Shown here: one piece after another, positions 28,835-37,163 of the stretch
How the letters are laid out: each line of letters starts with the position of its first letter
Numbering within the stretch: position 1 is the stretch's first letter
Origin: Sulfitobacter sp. EhC04
GTDB lineage: Bacteria; Pseudomonadota; Alphaproteobacteria; Rhodobacterales; Rhodobacteraceae
NCBI RefSeq assembly: GCF_001650875.1
Contig: NZ_LXYI01000003.1
Coordinates: 1-64,000 of the forward strand
DNA: 64,000 nucleotides
Direction: 5' to 3'
Translations under genes and position numbers: made by a program
Notes under the pieces: model-generated
Database searches by the model: none
Seen by the model: the letters and a program-made list of their open reading frames with translations, nothing else
What the model was told of the DNA's origin: nothing

Positions 28835-29575
28835 ATGGCGGTCGACATCAATTGTGACATGGGCGAGAGCTTTGCTCTTTACAAGTTGGGCGACGACGAC
28901 GCTTTGATGCCCTTGATAACGGAGGCAAATATCGCCTGCGGTTTCCACGGCTCGGACCCGAACCACATGCGCCATGCGGTGCGCTCGGCCAAGGCCCATG
29001 GCGTGCGAATCGGGGCCCATGTGGCGCTGCCGGACCTGTCCGGCTTTGGCCGCCGCGAAATGGTGATTGATCGCGACGAGATGGCCAATATCGTGCTCTA
29101 CCAGATTGGCGCATTGAATGAATTTCTCGCGGTCGAGGGGCTCAAGCTGTCGCACGTCAAACCGCATGGCGCGCTTTACGGCATGGCCGCGCGGCACGAA
29201 CATATTGCGCATGCGATCTGCGATGCCTCCGAACATCTGGGCGTGCCGATCTTCGGCCTTGCCGGGACATTGCACGAGGAAATCTATACCGCACGCGGTC
29301 TGGGCTTCCGGGCCGAATTCTTTGCCGATCTCGACTATGATGACACTGGCAAGCTGATCATCACCCGCGAACATGACGCCAAGGACCCGGCGGAGGTTGC
29401 GGCCAAGGTCCTGAGGGCGGTGGACGAGGGCATTGTTCTCAGCGCTGCGCAAAAACCAAGCAATGTGCGCGCAGAAACGATCTGCGTCCATTCCGATACG
29501 CCGGGCGTTGTCGAAATCACCAAAGCCCTGCGCGCCGCACTTGGCGCGCGGCTGGCGACCGGCGCAGATGTCTGA
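28835..29575 (+). CDS. pxpA: LamB/YcsF family protein, 5-oxoprolinase subunit A
   Basis: 246 aa. The family opening is complete: VDINCDMGESFALYKLGDD, then ANIACGFHGSDPNHM and GAHVALPDLSGFGRR, KPHGALYGMAA, with a later FADLDYDD (in place of the usual DRxY). A GGGAGG site precedes the ATG. PxpA works with PxpB and PxpC in ATP-dependent opening of 5-oxoproline. Here biotin carrier and biotin carboxylase genes lie between pxpA and pxpB, so the true substrate may be another lactam or cyclic amide. Confidence 0.87.
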   Translation: MAVDINCDMGESFALYKLGDDDALMPLITEANIACGFHGSDPNHMRHAVRSAKAHGVRIGAHVALPDLSGFGRREMVIDRDEMANIVLYQIGALNEFLAVEGLKLSHVKPHGALYGMAARHEHIAHAICDASEHLGVPIFGLAGTLHEEIYTARGLGFRAEFFADLDYDDTGKLIITREHDAKDPAEVAAKVLRAVDEGIVLSAAQKPSNVRAETICVHSDTPGVVEITKALRAALGARLATGADV

Positions 29576-29604
29576 ACACCCAACACCCCGACAGGAGAAC
29601 CAAC

Positions 29605-29847
29605 ATGGCCAAATCTGAAATCCGCTCCCCGCTGCCCGGTGTCTTTTACCGCCGTCCGTCCCCGGAAGAGAAAAACTACAAGGAGGTCGGCGACGATGTG
29701 AAGGCGGGCGATGTCGTGGGCCTCGTCGAAGTGATGAAGACCTATACGGAAGTGAAATCGGAGGCAGACGGCAAGCTGACCGCGTTTCTGGCCGAGGACG
29801 AGGATGCGATCATGCCCGGTCAGGTCATCGCCGAACTGGAAAGCTGA
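29605..29847 (+). CDS. Short biotin carboxyl carrier protein
   Basis: 80 aa, essentially a lone biotinyl domain. The biotin-accepting lysine K45 lies in GLVEVMKTYTEV (canonical E-V/A-M-K). The N-terminus SEIRSPLPGVFYRRPSPEE and the C-terminus MPGQVIAELES form the rest of the hammerhead. It lacks the long N-terminal region of fatty-acid-type AccB, so it more likely serves a catabolic carboxylase. It is encoded 29 nt after pxpA and 7 nt before the biotin carboxylase. Confidence 0.88.
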   Translation: MAKSEIRSPLPGVFYRRPSPEEKNYKEVGDDVKAGDVVGLVEVMKTYTEVKSEADGKLTAFLAEDEDAIMPGQVIAELES

Positions 29848-29854
29848 GCGCATC

Positions 29855-31234
29855 ATGGGGATCACAAAGCTTCTGATAGCCAATCGCGGGGAAATCGCCG
29901 TCAGGATCATCCGGGCGGCACAGGAAATGGGCATCCGCACCGTGCAGGTCTACAGCGCGGCGGATGCCAGTTCGCTGGCGGTGGAGATGGCCGACGAGGC
30001 GATCGAGATCGGGCCGCCGCCCGCCTCCAAATCCTATCTGAACATTGACGCCGTGCTGGATGCCGCCCGGCAAAGCGGCGCGGATGGCATTCATCCGGGC
30101 TATGGGTTCCTGGCCGAAAACGCCGATTTCGCCGATGCGGTAGAGGCGGCCGGCATCGCCTTTGTCGGGCCAACAGGCGATATGATCCGCGCCATGGGGG
30201 ACAAGGCCTCGGCCCGCCGCGCCGCGCAAAAGGCAGGCGTGCCGACCGTGCCGGGCAGTGACGGCGTGATCGGCGACCTGTCAGAGGCGGCCCGCATCGC
30301 CGATGAAATCGGCTATCCCGTGATGATCAAGGCCACCGCAGGTGGCGGCGGACGCGGCATTCGCGTGGCCGAAAACGCCCGGGACTTCGCCAATCTCGCC
30401 CCGCAGGCCGCGGCAGAGGCGAAATCGGCCTTTGGCGACGGCGGGCTCTATCTGGAAAAACTGATCGCCAGGGCGCGCCATATCGAAGTGCAGATTCTGG
30501 GTGACGGCACCAATTTCGTGCATTGCTATGAACGCGAATGTTCCCTGCAACGCCGCCGCCAGAAAGTCTGGGAAGAGGCCCCGTCGATGGCGCTGAGCGA
30601 CAGGCTGCGCGCCGACCTCTGCAAGAGCGCCGTGGCACTGGCGCAGGCGGTGGGATATCGCGGCGCGGGCACGGTCGAATACCTTTTCGACGATGAAACC
30701 GGCGCGTTCTATTTCATCGAAATGAACACCCGCATCCAGGTCGAACACCCTGTCACCGAAAGCGTGACGGGGCTGGACCTGCTGACCGAGATGATCGCCA
30801 TCGCAGGGAGCGCACCGCTCTCCGTCGGCCAGGACGACATCCAGCTGCGCGGCCATGCCATCGAAGTGCGCATCAACGCCGAGGACCCGGCCAACAATTT
30901 CGCGCCATTCCCCGGTATCGTCGATAACTTCCGCGCCCCCGGCGGCCCCGGCGTGCGGTTCGACCACATGCTCTATGATGGTTACCAGATCCCCCCGTTC
31001 TACGATTCCCTGCTGGGGAAACTGATCGTCACCGCGCATGACCGTCCGGCGGCCATCACCCGGCTGAAACGCGCGGTGGGCGAATTGCGCACAGGTGCAT
31101 TGAAGACAACCGCACCCCTGTTCCTGGCCCTGGCGGAGGACGCCGATGTTCAGGCCGGGAACTACCACACAAAATGGCTCGAACCATGGCTCGCAGAGCA
31201 TGCCGGGACATTTTCAGATGAGGAAGGCACATAA
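29855..31234 (+). CDS. Biotin carboxylase
   Basis: 459 aa, the normal biotin carboxylase size. It begins MGITKLLIANRGEIAVRIIRAAQEMGI, has the ATP-grasp lid glycines VMIKATAGGGGRGIR, the bicarbonate/Mg region VEYLFDDETGAFYFIEMNTRIQVEHPVTE (split: FYFIEMNTRIQVEHPVTE) and a C-terminal AIEVRINAEDPANNF. It carboxylates the biotin on the 80-aa carrier. The start at 29855 removes an upstream extension that overlaps the carrier gene. A fatty-acid carboxyltransferase (accA/accD) is absent; pxpB/pxpC supply carboxyltransferase-like domains instead. Confidence 0.9.
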   Translation: MGITKLLIANRGEIAVRIIRAAQEMGIRTVQVYSAADASSLAVEMADEAIEIGPPPASKSYLNIDAVLDAARQSGADGIHPGYGFLAENADFADAVEAAGIAFVGPTGDMIRAMGDKASARRAAQKAGVPTVPGSDGVIGDLSEAARIADEIGYPVMIKATAGGGGRGIRVAENARDFANLAPQAAAEAKSAFGDGGLYLEKLIARARHIEVQILGDGTNFVHCYERECSLQRRRQKVWEEAPSMALSDRLRADLCKSAVALAQAVGYRGAGTVEYLFDDETGAFYFIEMNTRIQVEHPVTESVTGLDLLTEMIAIAGSAPLSVGQDDIQLRGHAIEVRINAEDPANNFAPFPGIVDNFRAPGGPGVRFDHMLYDGYQIPPFYDSLLGKLIVTAHDRPAAITRLKRAVGELRTGALKTTAPLFLALAEDADVQAGNYHTKWLEPWLAEHAGTFSDEEGT

Positions 31235-31235
31235 T

Positions 31236-32111
31236 ATGACATCAAGGTATACCTTTGGCGGCGACGAACATGTGTTTGTCGAAGTGAGCGAGGAAATGTC
31301 ACTTGAGGCATTTTTCACCACGCTTTCGATGACCAATGCCGTGCGCGACGCCAAAATCGACGGGGTCACCGAAATCTGCCCGGCCAATGCGTCGTTCCAG
31401 ATCAAGTTCGACCCCGATGTGATCCACCCCGACGCGCTGATGGACAAGCTCAAGTCGATGGAGACCACAGCCGCAAAGCAGGAGCCGAAGCTGACCACCC
31501 GGATCATCGAGATCCCGGTCTATTATCAGGACCCCTGGACCCATGAGACCCTGATGCGGTTCCGCGAACGCCATCAGGACCCGGAGGCGACGGATATCGA
31601 ATATGCGGCGCGGATCAACGGCTATGACAGTGTGGAGGCCTTTATCGCGGCCCATTCCGGCGCGCCCTGGTTTGTCTCCATGGTCGGCTTTGTCTCCGGT
31701 CTGCCCTTCCTTTATCAGATGGTCGAACGCGAGCGGCAGATCCAGGTGCCCAAATACCTGCGCCCGCGCACTGATACCCCGAAGCTGACCGTGGGATATG
31801 GCGGCTGCTTTTCCTGCGTCTACTCCGTGCGCGGGGCAGGGGGCTACCAGATGTTCGGCGTCACCCCGATGCCGATCTACGACCCGGAACAGAAAACCGG
31901 CTATCTCAAGGATTTCATGGTGTTCTTCAAACCGGGCGACATCGTGAAATGGAAGCCGATCGACCGCGCGGAATATGACCGCTGCCTGGCCGAGGTCGAG
32001 GCGAATACCTACGCGCCCCGCATCCGAGAGGTGGTCTTTTCCCTTGATGCGTTCAACGCGGATATCAACGGCACCAACGCCAAGCTGGAGGAGGCTCTTT
32101 ATGCCGATTAA
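31236..32111 (+). CDS. pxpB: PxpB / KipI-type (AHS1) subunit
   Basis: 291 aa, longer than stand-alone PxpB (about 220). The AHS1 signature is visible late: IEIPVYYQDPW, then SMVGFVSGLPFLYQM and YSVRGAGGYQMFGVTPMPIYD. The start at 31236 is 1 nt after the biotin carboxylase stop. AHS1 proteins form, with AHS2, either part of 5-oxoprolinase or the carboxyltransferase portion of urea carboxylase. Its genetic coupling to biotin carboxylase and carrier genes supports the second comparison. The extra N-terminal part (FVEVSEEMSLEAFFTTLSM) is unexplained. Confidence 0.83.
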   Translation: MTSRYTFGGDEHVFVEVSEEMSLEAFFTTLSMTNAVRDAKIDGVTEICPANASFQIKFDPDVIHPDALMDKLKSMETTAAKQEPKLTTRIIEIPVYYQDPWTHETLMRFRERHQDPEATDIEYAARINGYDSVEAFIAAHSGAPWFVSMVGFVSGLPFLYQMVERERQIQVPKYLRPRTDTPKLTVGYGGCFSCVYSVRGAGGYQMFGVTPMPIYDPEQKTGYLKDFMVFFKPGDIVKWKPIDRAEYDRCLAEVEANTYAPRIREVVFSLDAFNADINGTNAKLEEALYAD

Positions 32112-33075
32112 TGTCATAACATCCGGTTTCGCCACGACCATTCAGGATCTGGGGCGTCCCGGCTATTATCACCTTGGCATCCCGATGGGCGGCGCGATGG
32201 ACCGTTTCGCCATGCGCTGCGCCAATATGCTGGTGGGCAATGACGAAGGGGCCGCAGGGCTGGAATGCGTCTTCATGGGCCCCGAACTGGAATTCACGCA
32301 AGACTGCACATTTGCCGTGACCGGCGGCGACCTGCCCCCCAAGCTGGATGGCGAAGTGCTCGAATCCTGGACGGCGATTGCCGTGAAGGCGGGACAGAAA
32401 CTGTCCTTCGATTATCTGCGCTCCGGCGCGCGGGCCTATCTCGCGTTTTCCGGTGGCATTGATACGCCGCTCGACCTGGGCAGCCGCTCGACCTATCCCA
32501 TCGGTGCCCTCGGCGGCATCGACGGGCGCGCGGTGCAACCCGGCGATACGCTGCCTTTGGGGATGGCTGACGGCACGGCGAAAACCGGCGCGCATATCCC
32601 GGAAAAGCTGCGGCGCATGCCGGCACAGGAAACAGAACTCAGGGTCTTGCCGGGCCTCTACTGGCACCGCATCACCGAAGCCTCCGGCACCCGGTTTTTC
32701 GAGGAAACCTGGAAGGTCGCTTCCGAAGCGGACCGCATGGGCTATCGCTTCAAGGGCGGCACGCCGCTGGAGTTTGTGGACCGCGAGCCGCCCTTTGGCG
32801 CGGGCTCGGACCCGTCCAACATCACCGACGCCTGCTACCCCTACGGGTCGGTCCAGGTGCCCAGCGGCACAGAACCGATCATTCTGCACCGCGATGCGGT
32901 CTCCGGTGGTGGCTACTTCATGATCGGCACGGTGATCTCTGCCGATATGGACCTGATCGGGCAGTTGCAGCCCAATGTGCCGACGCGCTTCGTCAAGGTG
33001 GACATGGACACGGCACTGGCCGCCCGCAAGGAACGCGCCAGCGCCCTGGATGCCGTCCGCGCGCATCTGGCCTGA
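32101..33075 (+). CDS. pxpC: PxpC / KipA-type (AHS2) carboxyltransferase subunit
   Basis: 324 aa. The AHS2 opening ITSGFATTIQDLGRPGYYHLGIPMGGAMD is typical (usually G.QT..QD.GR.G....G.P.SGAMD), followed by LECVFMGPELEF, AVTGGDL, YLAFSGGID and a C-terminal HRDAVSGGGYFMIGTVI. It overlaps pxpB by 11 nt, so the two subunits are probably made in equal amounts. Databases often call this group biotin-dependent carboxyltransferase. It is the last gene of the five-gene operon. Confidence 0.87.
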   Translation: MPINVITSGFATTIQDLGRPGYYHLGIPMGGAMDRFAMRCANMLVGNDEGAAGLECVFMGPELEFTQDCTFAVTGGDLPPKLDGEVLESWTAIAVKAGQKLSFDYLRSGARAYLAFSGGIDTPLDLGSRSTYPIGALGGIDGRAVQPGDTLPLGMADGTAKTGAHIPEKLRRMPAQETELRVLPGLYWHRITEASGTRFFEETWKVASEADRMGYRFKGGTPLEFVDREPPFGAGSDPSNITDACYPYGSVQVPSGTEPIILHRDAVSGGGYFMIGTVISADMDLIGQLQPNVPTRFVKVDMDTALAARKERASALDAVRAHLA

Positions 33076-33212
33076 AACGCACGAGGGCGGCCAGGCGCCG
33101 CCCCCGACACCACACCCGGCGATCCGGTGCCGCACGCCGTCAGACGCGCAGCTTGCCACAACCGGAGCGGGAGACCACAGAGAAGGAGAAAAACGACGCA
33201 TCAATCTATCCG

Positions 33213-33274
33213 ATTTTCAGATATTAAGAGTATGAAAATCGTATTTTACAATATCACTGGAAGTTGCCTAGGCT
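33213..33274 (+). promoter_or_regulatory. LysR-type box and promoter of the ABC importer operon
   Basis: TTTTCAG (33214-33220) and TGAAAA (33233-33238) form an imperfect dyad, followed by TATTTTACAAT (33242-33252). A -35 TTTACA (33245-33250) and, 18 nt on, a -10 TAGGCT (33269-33274) match the layout before pxpA. A hand alignment over 40 nt gives about 29 identities. It lies about 235 nt before the binding-protein gene. Confidence 0.6.
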
Positions 33275-33508
33275 CAAGCCAGACGGCCTGGAAGGGACAA
33301 TTCGCAGCCACCGCCCGCATGGCGTGTTCGCTGATCTCTTCATCAAAGGCCGTTTATAACCAATAACAAGTCACCTGCCTGCTTCATACTGCGAACCACA
33401 ACCAATGACCAAACTGGCGAACCGGGCCACAGGGCCGGGCAAACCAAGTCGGCGCTCATAATGCAAAAAGCACCCCGCGCTGTTCATCAACATGACTGGG
33501 AGTCCAAC
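33275..33508. other. Leader region of the ABC importer operon
   Basis: A long untranslated leader between the predicted promoter and the binding-protein ATG. No gene, riboswitch or strong hairpin was recognised. A GGGAG ribosome-binding sequence ends the stretch (33498-33502). Confidence 0.45.
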
Positions 33509-34558
33509 ATGAATACATCACTCAAAAGCCTATCGACCACAGCCCTCATCGTGGCCGGTCTGACCACCTCGGCCGCCGCGCAGGATGCGATCTGGCCGTT
33601 CGACGTGGTCAACTCTGCCGATGGCGGCAGCGAAATCGTCTCCTATCAGGGGCTGGAAAAGGCCGAAAAGCCCTGGCACATCTGCGTGCTCTTTCCGCAT
33701 ATGAAAGACAGCTACTGGGTCGGCGTGAACTACGGCATCGTCGATCAGGCCCGCAAGCTTGGCGTCAAGGCGACCATCCTCGAAGCGGGCGGCTATACCG
33801 AAGCGGCCAAACAGGTGTCCCAATACAACGACTGTGTGGCGCTGGGCGTCGATGCCATCGTGATCGGTGCAATCTCCGAAGCCGGTCTGGCCAAGAGCAT
33901 GGCCGAAGGTAACGAAAAGGGCATCGTGCAGGTCGGTGTCATCAACCCGATGAGCGATGCCGCCGGGGCGCGTATCTTTGCCAATTACGACGACGCGGCA
34001 GAGGCGGGCGCGAAGTTTCTGGCGGAAATGGCCGATGGCAATCCGATGCGCATGGTGCACTTCCCCGGCCCGCAAGGTTCCGGCTGGGCCGAAGCATCGA
34101 CCGAAGGCGTCGAGCGCGGCATCGAAGGCAGCGCCATCGAACTGCTCGAAGCCAAATACGGCGATACCGGTAAAAGCATCCAACTGCGCCTGGTCGAGGA
34201 TGCCTTGCAGGCCTATGATGACGTGAACATCATCTATGGCACGGCGGTCACCGCCGAAGTGGCCAAACAGGCCCTGGAAGAAGCTGGCAACGACGATGCC
34301 CTGATCGCCGCCTATTACTCGAACGAAGGGATGGTTGATCTGGTCAAATCCGGTGTCGTAACCGCAACCGTGACGGAATCGCCTGTCATGGAAGCGCGGA
34401 TCGCGATGGACCTCGCCGTGCGCATCCTCGAAGGCAAGGATCACCTGGTGGAACTCAACCCCTCCATGACCGTGCTGACCAAGGACAACATCGACGGTTT
34501 CGACATGAGCCGCTCCTTCGCCCCCGCGGATTGGGAACCAGTCTACGCGGTCGAGTAA
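33509..34558 (+). CDS. TorT/ribose-type periplasmic binding protein
   Basis: 349 aa. The signal peptide is residues 1-22 (ending TSAAAQD). The mature part matches the TorT branch of LacI-like binding proteins: KPWHICVLFPHMKDSYWVGVNYGIVDQA, then VGVINPMSDAAGARIFANYDDA and YGTAVTAEVAKQALEEAG. TorT itself works with TorS in TMAO sensing, but this gene is followed by its own ATPase and two permeases, so it is an importer subunit. The start at 33509 was chosen over an upstream in-frame ATG because of the ribosome site and signal peptide. The ligand is unknown. Confidence 0.83.
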   Translation: MNTSLKSLSTTALIVAGLTTSAAAQDAIWPFDVVNSADGGSEIVSYQGLEKAEKPWHICVLFPHMKDSYWVGVNYGIVDQARKLGVKATILEAGGYTEAAKQVSQYNDCVALGVDAIVIGAISEAGLAKSMAEGNEKGIVQVGVINPMSDAAGARIFANYDDAAEAGAKFLAEMADGNPMRMVHFPGPQGSGWAEASTEGVERGIEGSAIELLEAKYGDTGKSIQLRLVEDALQAYDDVNIIYGTAVTAEVAKQALEEAGNDDALIAAYYSNEGMVDLVKSGVVTATVTESPVMEARIAMDLAVRILEGKDHLVELNPSMTVLTKDNIDGFDMSRSFAPADWEPVYAVE

Positions 34559-34564
34559 CAGCTC

Positions 34565-36157
34565 ATGGCAGAACACATGATTGAACCGGACGCAGCACTT
34601 GCGTCCGGCCATCCCGCGCATAAGGCCGGGGAAACATTGATCGAACTGCGCGACCTCGACAAATCCTATGGCGCGTTCAAGGCGTTGCAGGGCATGCAGT
34701 TCGAATTGCGCGCGGGCGAGGTCCACGTCCTGTTCGGTGAGAACGGGGCGGGCAAATCGACGCTGATCCAGATCATCTGCGGTGTGCAGGGGTTCGACAG
34801 CGGCAGCTACCGGCTGTTCAACGAACCCGTTTCGGTGATGACCCCCGCGCTGGCCCATGACAAGGGCGTCAGCATCGTGTTTCAGGAGTTCAGCCTGATC
34901 CCCGAAATGACCGTCGAGGAAAACCTGTTTCTGGGTCACGAGATGGTCCAGGGGATGCGGCTGGCAAAAACCGAGATGCGCCGCAAGGTGCATGCCGTGC
35001 TGGACCGTCTGGGCTTCGCGCTTGATCCGCGCGCCAGGGTGCGCACCCTGCGCCGCGCCCATCAGCAGATGGTCGAGATTGCAAAGGCGCTGCTCTGGGA
35101 TTGCCGGGTGCTGATCCTGGATGAGCCGACCGCCTCGCTGACCGATCAAGAAGCTGCCCAGCTTTTCGACATCATCGAACAATTGCGCGCCGATGGCCTG
35201 GGCATTGTCTATGTCTCGCACCGCATGCCCGAGATTTCGCGCCTCGCGGACCGGGTTACGGTACTCAGGGATGGAAAATACATCGACACCGTCCAGATGG
35301 CCGAGACGAGCGAGAAAGAACTTGTTCAATTGATGACCGGGCGCACCTTCGACGAATTCTTTCCCCAGATCACCCGGTCTGCGGGCGATACGCTGATGCA
35401 GTTCGAGGGCGTCACCTTGCAACGCGGCATGGCCCATGACCTCAGCTTCAAGGTGCGCCGGGGCGAGGTGCTGGGCTTTGCCGGTCTGGCGGGCTGCGGC
35501 AAATCCGAAGTCCTGCGCGCGGCCTTCGGGCTGGAGGCGCTGGCCAGCGGCGAGATCACATGCGGCGGCACAAGGCTTGACCGACATTCTCCCCGCAAGG
35601 CGCTGGGCAACCGCATCTGCTATTTCCCCTCCGACCGCGCGACAGAGGGGCTGGCAATGAGCCAGAACCTGATCAGCAACAGCACGGTTGCCGCCCTCGA
35701 TGACAATCGGTTCTCCTGGCGCGGCATGCTGTTGAAACGCCCGGCGGAGCGGTCCTTTACCCAGGACATCGTCGAGAAACTGAAAATCCGCACGCCGGGG
35801 CTGAACGCCAGGGCCGATCAACTGTCCGGCGGCAACAAGCAAAAGCTGATGATCGCGCGCGGCCTGTCGCGGGAATTCGACATCTTTCTGTTCGATGAAC
35901 CGACCGTCGGCGTCGATATCCAGGCCAAGCTGGAAATCTATGATGTGATCAAGACGCTGACCGAAGCAGGCAAGGCGGTGGTGATCGCCTCCTCCGAACT
36001 GGCAGAGGTCATGCATATGTCGCACCGGGTCATCGTCATGCGCGAAGGCGCCATCGTCGGAGAGCTGGACGGCGATGAGGTGACCGAACAGGCCCTGCTG
36101 TCGCATTTCTTCGCCCATGAAGAGCCTGCGGCGCAGACGGCAGGGGAAGTGAATTAA
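34565..36157 (+). CDS. Ribose-type ABC importer, tandem ATPase
   Basis: 530 aa with two ATP-binding domains. Domain 1 has Walker A FGENGAGKSTLIQI and Walker B VLILDEPTASLTD, but its signature is replaced by VRTLRRAHQQMVEIAKAL, where LSVAQQQMVEI is usual. Domain 2 has a shortened Walker A GLAGCGKSEVLRA, a full signature LSGGNKQKLMIARGL and Walker B IFLFDEPTVGVD. Such asymmetry is usual in RbsA/MglA-type proteins, yet the loss of the first-domain serine/glycine is more marked here. It lies 6 nt after the binding-protein gene and 1 nt before the first permease. Confidence 0.88.
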   Translation: MAEHMIEPDAALASGHPAHKAGETLIELRDLDKSYGAFKALQGMQFELRAGEVHVLFGENGAGKSTLIQIICGVQGFDSGSYRLFNEPVSVMTPALAHDKGVSIVFQEFSLIPEMTVEENLFLGHEMVQGMRLAKTEMRRKVHAVLDRLGFALDPRARVRTLRRAHQQMVEIAKALLWDCRVLILDEPTASLTDQEAAQLFDIIEQLRADGLGIVYVSHRMPEISRLADRVTVLRDGKYIDTVQMAETSEKELVQLMTGRTFDEFFPQITRSAGDTLMQFEGVTLQRGMAHDLSFKVRRGEVLGFAGLAGCGKSEVLRAAFGLEALASGEITCGGTRLDRHSPRKALGNRICYFPSDRATEGLAMSQNLISNSTVAALDDNRFSWRGMLLKRPAERSFTQDIVEKLKIRTPGLNARADQLSGGNKQKLMIARGLSREFDIFLFDEPTVGVDIQAKLEIYDVIKTLTEAGKAVVIASSELAEVMHMSHRVIVMREGAIVGELDGDEVTEQALLSHFFAHEEPAAQTAGEVN

Positions 36158-36158
36158 G

Positions 36159-37163
36159 ATGCCTGCACAAACCATCCAGAACACCGCGCGCCGCAACCGG
36201 ATAATGGCCTCCATCGGTATCCTGCCTGTCGTGCTGATCGTGACCTGCGGGCTGCTTGCCCTGTATGAGCCCCGGTTCCTGCGCAGCTCGAACCTGATCA
36301 ACGTGCTGCGCAACGCCTCTTTCCTGTCGATCATCTCTGCCGGGCAGATGCTGGTGATCATAGTCGGCGGTTTCGACATTTCGGTGGGGGCCATCGTGGC
36401 GCTGACCTCGGTCAGTTCCGCCCTGTCGATTGTCTGGCTGGCGGACCTCGGCATCGAAAGCGTGGCAATGATTGTCGCCCTCGGATGTCTGCTGGGGCTG
36501 GTCCCCGGCATCCTTGTCGGCCTCGCCAACGGGTTTTTCGTCAGCGTGATGAAAATCTCGCCCTTCATGGTGACCATCGGCACGATGACAATCGCAGCGG
36601 GCATCGCCGGATACGTGACCGGCGGCACGCCGATCTATGACCTGCCGGATTTGTTCACCCGCGAGATCGGGCGCGGCAGCCTGTTCCGATTGCCCTATGT
36701 CGTCTATGCGGCGGCTGTTGTCCTGGGCCTGTTGTGGTACATGCAGACCCAGACCCGGCTGGGGCGGTACTTCTACGCCGTCGGCGGCAATGAAAAGGCC
36801 GCACGGCTTTCCGGGCTGAACACGCGCAAATACATCTGGGCCGCCTATGTCCTCAGCGCGCTGCTGGCGGGCATCGTCGGGCTGTTTCTGACCGCGCGGG
36901 TCGGCTCGGGCGAGGCGACGCTTGGCAGCAACCTGATGCTGGAAAGCATTTCAGTGGCCGTGATCGGCGGCGTAGCGCTGAAAGGCGGGGTGGGGCGCAT
37001 CCCCATGGTCGCGCTCAGCGCGCTGTTCCTGTCGGTGCTCAGCAACGGCATGAGCCTGATCCGCATCGACAGCAAATACCACATCATCATCATCGGCATC
37101 GTGATTGTCATTGCGGTGGCCGCCGAAAGCTACCGCGAAAGCCGGAGGGCCGGACATGGCTGA
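36159..37163 (+). CDS. Ribose-type ABC importer, permease 1
   Basis: 334 aa, BPD_transp_2 family with about nine membrane segments. The family loop IIVGGFDISVGAIVALTSV is near residue 66 and the ATPase-contact region GGNEKAARLSGLNTRKYIWAAYVLSALLAG near 210. The C-terminal VAVIGGVALKGGVGRIPMVALSALFLSVLSNGM is typical of RbsC-like permeases. It overlaps the second permease by 8 nt. Two different permeases imply a heterodimeric channel. Confidence 0.87.
   Translation: MPAQTIQNTARRNRIMASIGILPVVLIVTCGLLALYEPRFLRSSNLINVLRNASFLSIISAGQMLVIIVGGFDISVGAIVALTSVSSALSIVWLADLGIESVAMIVALGCLLGLVPGILVGLANGFFVSVMKISPFMVTIGTMTIAAGIAGYVTGGTPIYDLPDLFTREIGRGSLFRLPYVVYAAAVVLGLLWYMQTQTRLGRYFYAVGGNEKAARLSGLNTRKYIWAAYVLSALLAGIVGLFLTARVGSGEATLGSNLMLESISVAVIGGVALKGGVGRIPMVALSALFLSVLSNGMSLIRIDSKYHIIIIGIVIVIAVAAESYRESRRAGHG

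Noticed and set aside
33530..36628. 1032-codon open frame on the minus strand
   Set aside because: It is antisense to the ABC importer genes, rich in His, Gln, Asp and Arg, with no domain. The importer genes explain the region.
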